Assembly: GCF_020551945.1 (NCBI RefSeq)
Contig: NZ_JAJBZH010000001.1
Coordinates: forward strand, 1-64,000
DNA from: Cellulosimicrobium marinum
Lineage (GTDB): Bacteria > Actinomycetota > Actinomycetes > Actinomycetales > Cellulomonadaceae
Direction of reading: 5' to 3'
DNA length: 64,000 nt
Shown here in pieces: positions 1-7,578 of the stretch. Positions within the stretch are counted from its first letter, which is position 1, and the number at the start of each line of letters is the position of its first letter. The position numbers were made by a program, and so were the translations under genes. Below the pieces are notes generated by a model. It was given only the letters and a program-made list of their open reading frames with translations. It ran no database searches and was not told the DNA's origin.

Positions 1-245
1 TCCCACGTCCGGTCGCGCGAGAATCGCGCATGGCGCTTCCACACCGTCCACCACGGGCCGAACCGCTCGGGAAGATCACGCCACGCGACCCCGGTCCGAT
101 ACCGGTGAACGATCCCCTCCACGACCTGACGATGATCACGCCACGGACGCGACCTGCCCGAGACCTGCGGCATCAACCCGCCGATCACTGCCCACTGCTC
201 GTCCGACAACTCGCGACCACGATCCACGAGCGCACTCTGCAACAC
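1..245 (-). CDS. IS5-family transposase, N-terminal part (runs off window)
   Basis: Read on the minus strand, this gives about 81 residues of the N-terminal helix-turn-helix-like domain (DUF4096 type) of IS5-family transposases. Recognisable blocks are LSDEQW, PWRDHRQVVEGI, TGVAWRDLP and FGPWWTV, in the usual order. The catalytic DDE part lies beyond position 1. I took the GTG at 245 as the start; a second GTG at 227 is possible. The gene is oriented away from the injection-system operon, so it is not part of it. Frame and codon use look intact as far as visible. Confidence 0.75.
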   Translation of the reverse strand, partial: MLQSALVDRGRELSDEQWAVIGGLMPQVSGRSRPWRDHRQVVEGIVHRYRTGVAWRDLPERFGPWWTVWKRHARFSRDRTW

Positions 246-276
246 CTCAGCCTTGCGACTAAGGAGACACGCCCTA
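1..276 (-). mobile_element. IS5-family insertion sequence, end fragment
   Basis: The left 276 bases hold the 5-prime part of a transposase gene and about 30 bases of IS end beyond its start. The sequence GGAGACACGCCCTAG at 263-277 looks like the terminal repeat running into a CTAG target, a common target for IS427-group elements. The other end lies outside the window, so neither the inverted repeat nor a target duplication can be confirmed. Confidence 0.6.
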
Positions 277-349
277 GTCCGAGACCACATCACGCGACAC
301 GACGGCAAGACTCGTCCATCAAGCAGCAGATCACGTTTAGCAACAAGAT

Positions 350-631
350 CTAGTCCGCCGTGACTCGTCCTCGTTCGTCGATCCTGAGCCGGGCGGGGGC
401 GGTCTTGGAGGTCCGCAGCACCTCGTCGACGTGCGTGATCAACAGGGCGAGACCCGCCCACCGGGGGTCGCTGCCGGGCCAGATCACGTCGAGGTCGTCG
501 GCGACCACGCGGAAGTAGCGGTTCAGGTCCTCGTCTTCGGCGTCGAGGACGAGGCGGGTCGTACGGCACGCCGTCCCACCGGTGGAGCCGTGCCCGGCCG
601 ACGGCGACCCGTACGTCGTTGCCGTCTCCAC
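350..631 (-). CDS. Hypothetical protein, possibly 5-prime truncated
   Basis: Ninety-three codons with about 90 percent G/C at third positions, which supports coding. The C-terminal two thirds look like a folded small alpha/beta protein (blocks LVLDAEDEDLNRYF, VADDLDVIWPGSDP and HVDEVLRTSKTAPARL). The first 25 residues are low in structure, and the GTG start at 631 has no clear ribosome binding site, so the true start may be further inside or the gene may have lost its 5-prime end. I do not recognise the family. It sits between an IS end and the injection-system operon. Confidence 0.4.
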   Translation of the reverse strand: METATTYGSPSAGHGSTGGTACRTTRLVLDAEDEDLNRYFRVVADDLDVIWPGSDPRWAGLALLITHVDEVLRTSKTAPARLRIDERGRVTAD

Positions 632-839
632 CGGACTGGCGCGCGAACTGCTCCACGGCGTGGGGGCCCATCTGCCCGAGGGTACGCGGTGACGACGCTC
701 GTCGACGCCCGGTCCGTGATCCTCGACGAGCGTCCGTGGTCGGGCCTGCGAGGGCGGGGACGCCCCGCCGCCCGATCGGGCACCGACGTCTGCCCCGCCA
801 GGTAGCCGACCGGCCCTGAACAGGGTGTCGCCGTCGGGC
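632..839. other. Probable remnant sequence between IS-side gene and sheath operon
   Basis: No complete gene seen. On the plus strand a frame reading VVAVSTGLARELLHGVGAHL ends with TGA at 691-693, and a GTGA-overlapping frame continues for 38 codons to 805. Both have coding-like third positions but neither has a start or a full domain. They may be the broken ends of genes lost near the insertion sequence. Confidence 0.3.
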
Positions 840-861
840 CACGCTGGTCCTCACCAGCGTG
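840..861 (+). promoter_or_regulatory. Perfect hairpin just upstream of the sheath gene
   Basis: CACGCTGGT at 840-848 and ACCAGCGTG at 853-861 form a 9-bp perfect stem with the loop CCTC. It is followed by AGGAGG at 868-873 and the ATG of the sheath gene at 884. A 9-bp GC-rich stem six bases before the Shine-Dalgarno could be a leader-RNA control or mRNA-stabilising element, or an operator. It has no U-tract, so it is not a classical terminator. Confidence 0.55.
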
Positions 862-883
862 TTCTCTAGGAGGCGACGACGAC

Positions 884-2452
884 ATGACGACGTATCTCTC
901 GCCCGGCGTGTACGTGGAAGAGGTCGAGGCCGGCTCACGGCCCATCGAGGGGGTCGGCACGTCGGTCGCGGCGTTCGTCGGTCTCACGGCGAAGGGGCCG
1001 GTGAACGAGCCGACGCTCGTGTCGAACTGGTCCCAGTTCTCCCAGACGTTCGGCGACTTCCTGCCCGGCTCGTACCTCGCGCACGCGGTGTACGGGTACT
1101 TCCTCAACGGCGGCGGCAACTGCTACGTGGTGCGCGTCGGTGGCGCGGCACCCGCGGCGTCGGGCCGGGGCAGGGGGGCGACCAAGGCGATCGCGGCGGG
1201 CCCGCCCGAGGCAGCCCTCGGCGGGTACAGGGTGACGGCGCTCGACGGCGCGTCCACGGGCAAGCCGAAGAAGATCTCGGTGGAGGTCGCGGACGCGGGC
1301 GGCGACTCGGCGCCCGACGACCAGTTCAAGCTCGTGGTGAAGGTCGACGGCAAGGAGGCCGAGTCGTTCGACAACGTCACGACGAAGCGCGGCGCGGACA
1401 ACGTGGCGACGAAGGTGAAGGCCGACTCGAAGATCATCACGATCGAGGAGGTCGCGCAGGGCAGCGCGCTCGTCCGGCCCGACAAGGGTGCGGTCGAGCT
1501 GGTCGCCCCGGAGCCGGAGCCGGAGCCCCCCTCGACGCAGGACCTGAGCGCCGACGACTACATCGGCGACTCTGCGGACCGCACGGGCTTCAGCGGCCTG
1601 GAGGCGGTCGACGACGTGACGATCGTCGCGGTCCCGGACCTCGTGGCGGCGCTGGAGCAGGGCGCGATCGACCTGGAGACGTTCCAGGCGGTACAGCTCG
1701 CGATGATCGCGCACTGCGAGCTCATGGGGGACCGCATGGCGATCCTCGACCCGCCGCCGGGGCTCAACGCGCAGCAGGTGAAGGAGTGGCGCACCGACGG
1801 CGCGGGGTACGACTCGAAGTACGCGGCCCTGTACTGGCCGTACGTGAAGATCTTCGACCCGCTGTCGGGCACGAACCTGTTCGTGCCGCCGTCGGGTCAC
1901 ATGGCGGGCCTGTGGGCGCGCAACGACGGCGAGCGCGGCGTGCACAAGGCGCCCGCGAACGAGGTGGTGCGCGGGGCGATCACGCTCGCGACGACCATCA
2001 CGCGCGCGGAGAACGACCTGCTCAACCCGGTGGGGGTGAACTGCATCCGGGCGTTCCCGGGGCGGGGCGTGCGGGCCTGGGGGGCGCGCACCCTCTCGTC
2101 CGACCCGGCGTGGCGCTACATCAACGTGCGGCGCCTGTTCAACTACCTCGAGGAGTCGATCCTCGTGGGGACGCAGTGGGTCGTGTTCGAGCCGAACGAC
2201 CCCGCGCTGTGGGCGCGCATCCGCCGCACGATCGCGAGCTTCCTCGTCAACGAGTGGCGCAAGGGCGCCCTGTTCGGTCTCACCCCGGAGGAGGCGTTCT
2301 TCGTCAAGTGCGACGAGGAGACGAACCCTGCCGAGGGGATCGACGCCGGGCAGGTCGTGTGCCAGGTCGGGATCGCGCCGGTCAAGCCGGCGGAGTTCGT
2401 GATCTTCCAGCTGTCCCAGTTCTCGGGCGGCACGAGCCTCGTCGCCGAGTAG
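884..2452 (+). CDS. Contractile tail sheath protein (eCIS)
   Basis: 522 residues. The N-terminus SPGVYVEEV (residues 6-14) and the C-terminal core (about 260-522, with FNYLEESI, WVVFEPND and a GGTSLVAE end) are typical of phage-tail sheath proteins of the Afp/PVC/Streptomyces CIS type. Residues about 85-225 are an inserted, charged outer domain ending in a Pro-Glu stretch. The sheath forms the outer contractile cylinder around the tube. The start has AGGAGG 10 bases upstream. It is the first gene of an operon in which almost every following start overlaps the previous stop. Confidence 0.93.
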   Translation: MTTYLSPGVYVEEVEAGSRPIEGVGTSVAAFVGLTAKGPVNEPTLVSNWSQFSQTFGDFLPGSYLAHAVYGYFLNGGGNCYVVRVGGAAPAASGRGRGATKAIAAGPPEAALGGYRVTALDGASTGKPKKISVEVADAGGDSAPDDQFKLVVKVDGKEAESFDNVTTKRGADNVATKVKADSKIITIEEVAQGSALVRPDKGAVELVAPEPEPEPPSTQDLSADDYIGDSADRTGFSGLEAVDDVTIVAVPDLVAALEQGAIDLETFQAVQLAMIAHCELMGDRMAILDPPPGLNAQQVKEWRTDGAGYDSKYAALYWPYVKIFDPLSGTNLFVPPSGHMAGLWARNDGERGVHKAPANEVVRGAITLATTITRAENDLLNPVGVNCIRAFPGRGVRAWGARTLSSDPAWRYINVRRLFNYLEESILVGTQWVVFEPNDPALWARIRRTIASFLVNEWRKGALFGLTPEEAFFVKCDEETNPAEGIDAGQVVCQVGIAPVKPAEFVIFQLSQFSGGTSLVAE

Positions 2453-2514
2453 GCGCACCCACCACCGGCGGCGGCCACCCGCACCGGCATCCCACCTGAC
2501 AGAAGGAGCGCACC

Positions 2515-2961
2515 ATGCCTCTCCCCGACGCCCTCGACTCCTCGACCGCGAACGCGTTCATCGTGACCATCGACGGGATCCAGGTCCCGAAGGTCATCGA
2601 GGTCAGCGGCATCAAGGCCGAGGTCGAGAAGATCGAGCACAAGCAGCAGACGGCCGACGGCAAGTACGTCATCCGCCAGCTCATGGGTCGGCCGAAGGCC
2701 GGCGAGTTCACCGTGACGCGCGGCCTCACGGACAGCAAGACCATCTCCGACTGGCTGAAGTCCGTCATGCAGGGCGACGTCAAGGGGTCCCGCAAGACGG
2801 CGTCGGTCCAGTTCCTCGACTACGCGGGCACGAAGCTGCAGACGTACAACTTCGTCAACTGCTGGGTGTCGAGCATCGAGGTCTCGTCGATGAAGGCGGG
2901 CGCCACGGAGCCCGCGACGGAGAAGTTCACCGTCTCGTACGACGAGATGACGGTCGGCTGA
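2515..2961 (+). CDS. Tail tube protein, gp19/Hcp-like (first copy)
   Basis: 148 residues of the T4 gp19-like tail tube family, which stacks as hexameric rings inside the sheath. Visible features are the N-terminal FIVTIDGIQVPKV strand, KAGEFTVTRGL in the middle and the TEKFTVSYDEM end. GAAGGAG precedes the ATG. Being directly after the sheath and the better match to the family, it is the likely main inner-tube subunit; the second copy at 6341 is more likely the baseplate-proximal adaptor (inference from Afp-type systems that carry several tube paralogues). Confidence 0.9.
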   Translation: MPLPDALDSSTANAFIVTIDGIQVPKVIEVSGIKAEVEKIEHKQQTADGKYVIRQLMGRPKAGEFTVTRGLTDSKTISDWLKSVMQGDVKGSRKTASVQFLDYAGTKLQTYNFVNCWVSSIEVSSMKAGATEPATEKFTVSYDEMTVG

Positions 2962-3419
2962 TGCAGCGGGGCCCGGCCCTCGACACCCTGGACCGCGACC
3001 GCGCGGAGCAGGAGGGGCACGGCGCGCCGGGCCGGGTCGGGCCCGAGCCGTTGCGGACGGAGTTCGACTTCGAGCTGCCCCGCGGGTTCGTCGACGCCGA
3101 CGGCGTGCGGCACACGCGCGGCACGATGCGTCTCGCGACGGCGCGCGACGAGCTCCTGCCCCTGTACGACGCGCGCGTGCAGGAGAACGCCGCCTTCACG
3201 ACGGTCGTGCTGCTCAGCCGGGTCATCACGTCGTTGGGGTCGTTGTCGAGCGTGTCGACGAGCGTCGTGGAGAACATGTTCGCGTCCGACGTCGCGTTCC
3301 TCCAGGACTTCTACCGTCGCGTCAACGCGGAGGGGCACACGCGGGCGGCCGTGACGTGCCCGGAGTGCGAGCACCGCTTCACGATCGACCTCGCGGGCGG
3401 CCGCCTGGGGGAATCGTGA
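2961..3419 (+). CDS. CIS tail assembly protein
   Basis: 152 residues, ATG overlapping the tube stop by one base. Residues 33-110 (FDFELPRGFVDADGVRHTRG, then a helical stretch VVLLSRVITSLGSL) match the small proteins found after the tube gene in actinobacterial injection-system loci and in phages, where they are assigned as tail assembly chaperones. Near the C-terminus a CPEC pair could be half of a metal site. Function is by position and general resemblance only. Confidence 0.65.
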   Translation: MQRGPALDTLDRDRAEQEGHGAPGRVGPEPLRTEFDFELPRGFVDADGVRHTRGTMRLATARDELLPLYDARVQENAAFTTVVLLSRVITSLGSLSSVSTSVVENMFASDVAFLQDFYRRVNAEGHTRAAVTCPECEHRFTIDLAGGRLGES

Positions 3420-3574
3420 CGTACGCGACCGACCGCCTGTACGAGGAGATCGCGTACGTCGCCTACCACTTCCACTGGTCGCCGGACGACATCCTCGACC
3501 TGGAGCACGGCGTCCGGCAGCGGTACGTGCGGGAGATCGCGAAGATCAACACCCGCCTGGCCGAGGGGGGCTGA
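3416..3574 (+). CDS. Small eCIS protein, DUF6760-like
   Basis: 52 residues starting at a GTG that overlaps the previous stop (GTGA at 3416-3419). The sequence LYEEIAYVAYHFHWSPDDIL followed by a basic helix (RQRYVREIAKINTRL) matches the tiny conserved protein that follows the tail assembly gene in actinobacterial eCIS clusters. Together with the preceding gene it resembles the G/GT chaperone arrangement of phages, but without evidence of frameshifting here, since both have their own starts. Role unknown. Confidence 0.7.
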   Translation: MTYATDRLYEEIAYVAYHFHWSPDDILDLEHGVRQRYVREIAKINTRLAEGG

Positions 3575-3575
3575 C

Positions 3576-6344
3576 GTGCGCTGGCCGTGGCAGCGTCGCC
3601 CGGCACCGGCCGCCGCGTCACCGGGCGGGCAGCCGTCCGGTGGTGGGTCGTCGGGCGGGTCGTCGGGCGGCTCGTCGTCGGGTGGTCCGACGGCGGACGC
3701 ACCGGTCGCGGGGTGGGCGTACGTCCCGCCGCTGCAGCGCACGCTGGGCGACCTCGCGCTCACGACGTCGCCCGCGACCTTCCCGGCCCGCCTCGCCTCG
3801 TGGACGAGCCCGCGGTTCCTCGGCCGGATGAGCCACGCGGTGGACCCCCGCGCGCCGGCCGGCGTCGTCGACGGCGACGGCGCGGGACCCGTGCAGCGCG
3901 TCGTGATCGAGTCGCACGACGAGCTCGCGCTCCTCACCCCGGCGCTCCCCGTCGTCGACGGCCCGACCGCACCCGACCACGGGGGCGTGGAGGCCCGGCC
4001 CGGCAGGTTCACGGTCGCCGCGCCGCCGCCCGGCGCGGTCCCGGTGCGCGGCACCGCGGTGGTCGCGCGCGCCGTCGTGCCCGACGCCGTCACTCGCCCC
4101 TCCCCGGACGCGGCACCTGCGCTCCCACCGGCTCCCGCGGCCCCGCCTCTCGCGGCGACACCCGCGCCTCGACCCGCGCCGGGCGTGCCGGAGCACGCGC
4201 CGGGCCCGACGCCCCCTACGACGGGGACCGAGCTGCCCGTGCTCGCCGCGTCGCCCCCGGTCCAGCGCGCCGTCGACCCGGCCGCGTCGGACCGGAGTGC
4301 GGGCGCCGCGCCGGGGTCCGGCGCACCACGTCCGCGCACGGACGGTCCGGGCGGCCCGACGTCGGCCCGCCGCCTCGGTCTCGGCGCCCCCCTCGTGCCG
4401 TCCGGCCCGTCGCCGGTGCAGCGGCACGCCGACGGGGCGGCATCCCCTCCCGCCCCGTCGGTCGTGCCTCCGCTCGCCCCGCCGACGGAGCCGACCGGGC
4501 CGACGCCCCCGCTCTCGCCGTCGCCCGCACGCGCGACCGTCCCGACCTCCGCACCGACACTCGCCCGTCGGTCCGCCCCGGCCGCCACGCCGCCGCAGCC
4601 GTCGACGACCTCGGCCCTGGACGCCGGACCGTCGGTGCCGGTCGCCGCGGCACCACCGGTCGCGGCAGCACTCCCGGTCGCCCGGGCGGCAGCGGACCCC
4701 CCGTCGATCCCGGTGTCGGCGGCCTCCGAGGGTCCTCCGGGAGCGCCGGTTCCTCCGACAGACCCGGTTCCTCGGGCGGCACCTGCCTCGCCGCCGGCGG
4801 GGCAGGGACCGAGCGGGCCCGTGGTCAGCCGCGCCGTGAGCAGCCCGCTCCCGGGGATCGCGCCCTCCGCGCCGACCCTCGACCGGGCGGCGCCGGCGCT
4901 CCCGGGGGCCTCGGACGCCTCGTCCGTGGTCGTGCCCCTCCCACCCGGACCGACGGTGGCCTCCCCGGCGCTCGCACCGCTCGCGTCGGGCCCGACGGCG
5001 CCCCCGCCCGTCCCCTCGGCCTCCTCGACCGTGGCGCGCGCACCCCGCGCGACGGCCTCCCCGGCACCGAGCGTCGTCCCGGTGTCGCGGGCGGTCGCCC
5101 CCGCGGCGGTCTCTCGACCTCCGGCGGCGACCCCGCCCGGGCGGCAGCCGCTGCCGGTGCCGGGCAGCGACGTGCCCCGGCCCGGCGGCTCCGTCGACGT
5201 GGCCGGATCGGTGCCCGGGCCGCTGACCCGTCGAGGGAGCGCCGCAGCGGCCGGTGCGGTGGTCGGTTCGCCGTCCGGTGCGCCGACTCCGGAGCCGACC
5301 GGGCCGACCGGGCCGACCGGGCCGACCGGGACGGCCGGGAGTGCCGGGAGTGCCGGGAGTGCCGGGAGTGCCCGCGCCGGCGTGCCGGTCGCCGGACCAC
5401 GTCGGTCGAGCTCGACGCCCGGTCTCGCGGGCCCGGTGGCGGCGGTCTCCCGCGTCGCCGTCCGTCCCGCTCGCGCGACCCCGAGCGCCGTGGTCGCGGC
5501 CCCCACCCTCGGCGTCGCCGACCCCCGGTCCCGCACGCTGCCCGGCAGCCTCCCGTCGGGCAGGAGCCCGGATGCGGTCGTCCCGGGTCCGAGCGTCGCC
5601 GGGCGGGTGATCTCGCGCGCGGTGGCGGTCGATCCGGTGGTGCACGGTCCCGTCGTCCCCGGTCTCACGACACCCGTCCAGGCGTCGTCGACCCCGGCGC
5701 CGTGGAAGGTGGCACCGGCGAGCATGGTGTCGGCGAGCACCGCGTCGGCGAGCGCAGGGGCGCCGGTCGACGCGCGGACGGTCGGGCCGGTCGTCGCGCG
5801 GACGGTCGGGCCGGTCGTCGCACGTGACCCGGGGCCGCGGGCCTGGCTGGGCGCGCGCGCCGCGCGCCCGACGCTCGGGGGGCACCGCGCGGCGTCGTGG
5901 TCGACCACGGGCGTCGCCGCCGCACCGAACGGCGCGACGAGCCCTGCGCCGCCGCTCACGGTGGTGTCGCCCGCACCCCCGGCCGCTCGACCCGTGGCAC
6001 CGCTCGCTGTGCCGAGCGGCGGACCGGGCGCCGGCGTGCCCGGGCCGGGCACGGCCGGTGCGAGGGCCACGTCCGCGCCGGGCGTCGCGGCGTCGGGCAC
6101 CACGGCCCCACCACCCGCGACGACGACACCCGGCACGACCGCACCCGCGACGACCACACCCGGCACGACCACGACGGGGGGTGCGGCACCCGCGACGTCG
6201 GTCCGGGCGGCTGCGCTGACCGACCGCGAGCTCGACGAGCTGGTGCGCCGCCTCGCCGACCCGCTGCTGCGGCGCCTGCGGCGCGAGGTGCTCGTGGACC
6301 GGGAGCGGCTGGGGCAGCGCGTGGACCGGAGGTGGGCGCGATGA
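3576..6344 (+). CDS. Proline/alanine-rich eCIS protein, 922 residues
   Basis: Starts at GTG 3576, one base after the preceding stop. Residues 1-45 are basic then Gly/Ser-rich. Residues about 45-105 form the only folded-looking N-terminal block (GWAYVPPLQRTLGDLALTTS and on to HAVDPRAP). About 105-875 is low complexity dominated by Ala, Pro, Val, Ser and Thr, with a recurring short motif of V or L, then Q/S/A, then Arg (PVQRVV, PVQRAV, PVSRAV, VISRAV, VVARTV; about a dozen copies). The last 45 residues are an Arg-rich amphipathic helix (ELDELVRRLADPLLRRLRRE). The position between small assembly proteins and the second tube gene is conserved for large low-complexity proteins in this locus type. 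It could be a tape-measure-like ruler, a scaffold or a carrier of internal cargo. The reading frame is real: it is fixed by overlapping neighbours at both ends. Confidence 0.75.
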   Translation: MRWPWQRRPAPAAASPGGQPSGGGSSGGSSGGSSSGGPTADAPVAGWAYVPPLQRTLGDLALTTSPATFPARLASWTSPRFLGRMSHAVDPRAPAGVVDGDGAGPVQRVVIESHDELALLTPALPVVDGPTAPDHGGVEARPGRFTVAAPPPGAVPVRGTAVVARAVVPDAVTRPSPDAAPALPPAPAAPPLAATPAPRPAPGVPEHAPGPTPPTTGTELPVLAASPPVQRAVDPAASDRSAGAAPGSGAPRPRTDGPGGPTSARRLGLGAPLVPSGPSPVQRHADGAASPPAPSVVPPLAPPTEPTGPTPPLSPSPARATVPTSAPTLARRSAPAATPPQPSTTSALDAGPSVPVAAAPPVAAALPVARAAADPPSIPVSAASEGPPGAPVPPTDPVPRAAPASPPAGQGPSGPVVSRAVSSPLPGIAPSAPTLDRAAPALPGASDASSVVVPLPPGPTVASPALAPLASGPTAPPPVPSASSTVARAPRATASPAPSVVPVSRAVAPAAVSRPPAATPPGRQPLPVPGSDVPRPGGSVDVAGSVPGPLTRRGSAAAAGAVVGSPSGAPTPEPTGPTGPTGPTGTAGSAGSAGSAGSARAGVPVAGPRRSSSTPGLAGPVAAVSRVAVRPARATPSAVVAAPTLGVADPRSRTLPGSLPSGRSPDAVVPGPSVAGRVISRAVAVDPVVHGPVVPGLTTPVQASSTPAPWKVAPASMVSASTASASAGAPVDARTVGPVVARTVGPVVARDPGPRAWLGARAARPTLGGHRAASWSTTGVAAAPNGATSPAPPLTVVSPAPPAARPVAPLAVPSGGPGAGVPGPGTAGARATSAPGVAASGTTAPPPATTTPGTTAPATTTPGTTTTGGAAPATSVRAAALTDRELDELVRRLADPLLRRLRREVLVDRERLGQRVDRRWAR
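5294..5370 (+). repeat. Tandem 9-bp repeats inside the Pro/Ala-rich gene
   Basis: About four copies of GCCGACCGG (coding PTG) are followed by four copies of GCCGGGAGT (coding AGS). They are exact or nearly exact, so this stretch probably changes in copy number by slippage without shifting the frame. Confidence 0.85.
5775..5822 (+). repeat. Two tandem 24-bp copies inside the Pro/Ala-rich gene
   Basis: A 24-base unit beginning GCGCGGACGGTCGGGCCG occurs twice in tandem, coding two copies of the octapeptide ARTVGPVV. Like the 9-bp repeats upstream it keeps frame. A further imperfect duplication built on ACACCCGGCACGACC lies at 6125-6177. Confidence 0.8.
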
Positions 6345-6793
6345 CGACGATCCACGAGGAGACGACGCTCGCCGTCGGCATCCGGTACCGGATCCTCCTC
6401 GACGACTGGAACCTCGGCCTGTTCAGCGCGTGCTCGGGGCTCGGTGCGGAGGTCACGGTCGAGACGCGCGAGGAGGGCGGGAACAACGGTGCGGTGTGGC
6501 AGCTCCCCACGCGCCTGCGGTTCCCCAACGTCACCCTGACCCGGCCGCTCAACAAGGACAGCGCGAAGATCGGCGAGTGGTTCACCACGATGGTGACGAG
6601 CGGGTACCGGTTCGGGACGGCCACGATCGACGCGATGACGGCGTCCGGGACGGAGGTGGCCCGGTTCGGGCTCATGGGCGTGGTCCCGGTCCGGTGGTCG
6701 GGGCCCACCCTGTCCACGACGGACTCGAACGTCGTCGTGGAGTCCGTCGAGATCGCGCACCACGGCTTCGTGCCGCCGAAGGCCGGGGGGTGA
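6341..6793 (+). CDS. Second tail tube protein, gp19-like
   Basis: 150 residues, ATG overlapping the previous stop (ATGA). The pattern RYRILLDDWNLGLFSACSGL, NVTLTRPLNKDS and a C-terminal VVVESVEIAHHGF is that of tube-like proteins that cap the inner tube at the baseplate in Afp-type systems. It is diverged from the first copy at 2515, mainly sharing fold-level features (T-R-P/L strand, closing E-beta strand). Inferred role: junction between tube and spike. Confidence 0.85.
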   Translation: MTTIHEETTLAVGIRYRILLDDWNLGLFSACSGLGAEVTVETREEGGNNGAVWQLPTRLRFPNVTLTRPLNKDSAKIGEWFTTMVTSGYRFGTATIDAMTASGTEVARFGLMGVVPVRWSGPTLSTTDSNVVVESVEIAHHGFVPPKAGG

Positions 6794-7578
6794 GCGGCGT
6801 GGCGAACCCCGTCGGTCTCGACGCCGCGGCCTCCGGAGGCTCGGCCGCGAAGCTGGAGCACGCCTACCTGCTGCTGTTCGAGCCGTCGAAGGACGGCTCC
6901 CTCGCGAAGCCGGGGCCGGAGATCGGGCGGATCGCGTTCCAGTTCAACCCCACCGAGCTCGCGATGCAGAAGTCGGCCACGTGGACCCGGCCGACGAACC
7001 CCGGCAACCGGCGGTCGAGCCCGCCCCAGTTCCAGGGTCCGGAACCGTCACGGCTCACGCTGGAGATGTTCCTCGACGCGTCCCAGGAGCACGACGACGC
7101 CGTGGTCAAGGCCGCGGACAAGCTCTTCGCGAGCTGCGTGCCCACGTCCGCGTCGCACGACCAGCGCAAGGACTCCCCGCCGTGGGTGCTGTTCCGCTGG
7201 GGCAGCCTCACCGGGTTCCTCGCGTACGTGAGCAGCGTGGACGTCCGGTACACCCTCTTCACGTCGGGCGGGCTGCCCATCCGGGCCGTGTGCTCGGTGA
7301 CGCTCGAGGAGATCGCGGGCGAGTCGCCCCGGCAGAACCCCACGTCGGGCGGGCTCGTGCCGCACCGCGAGCACGTCGTCGTGCACGGCGACACCCTGGC
7401 GGGCATCGCGTACGGCGAGTACGGGGACCCGGCGCTGTGGCGGGCCGTCGCGCAGGCCAACCGCATCGACGACCCGTTCCGCCTGCGGGCGGGCGACCGG
7501 GTGCTGCTGCCCGCGGTGGAGGACCTGCGCGACCCCGCGGTGGGACGGCGTGCGGAGGTGGTGCCCCGTGCACGGTGA
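6790..7578 (+). CDS. LysM-domain baseplate/tube adaptor protein
   Basis: 262 residues from GTG 6790 (GTGA overlap). The N-terminal 170 residues have the block IAFQFNPTELAMQKSATW typical of contractile-injection tube/hub adaptor proteins (Afp7-like). A LysM fold occupies about 191-240 (HVVVHGDTLAGIAYGEYG then an ANRIDDP turn and DRVLLP end). In phage and eCIS baseplates this LysM protein sits between the tube and spike; there it is a structural rather than cell-wall-degrading part. Confidence 0.88.
   Translation: MSGVANPVGLDAAASGGSAAKLEHAYLLLFEPSKDGSLAKPGPEIGRIAFQFNPTELAMQKSATWTRPTNPGNRRSSPPQFQGPEPSRLTLEMFLDASQEHDDAVVKAADKLFASCVPTSASHDQRKDSPPWVLFRWGSLTGFLAYVSSVDVRYTLFTSGGLPIRAVCSVTLEEIAGESPRQNPTSGGLVPHREHVVVHGDTLAGIAYGEYGDPALWRAVAQANRIDDPFRLRAGDRVLLPAVEDLRDPAVGRRAEVVPRAR

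Noticed and set aside
5294-5370. Possible CRISPR-like or minisatellite array
   Set aside because: Units are 9 bases, directly adjacent without spacers, and encode PTG/AGS tripeptides in frame, so it is an ordinary coding tandem repeat.
3311-6763. Very long open frame on the minus strand (about 1150 codons)
   Set aside because: It mirrors the low-complexity Pro/Ala-rich gene; stop codons are rare in any frame of such GC-rich repeats. The plus-strand frame is tied to its neighbours by overlaps and has the expected third-position bias.
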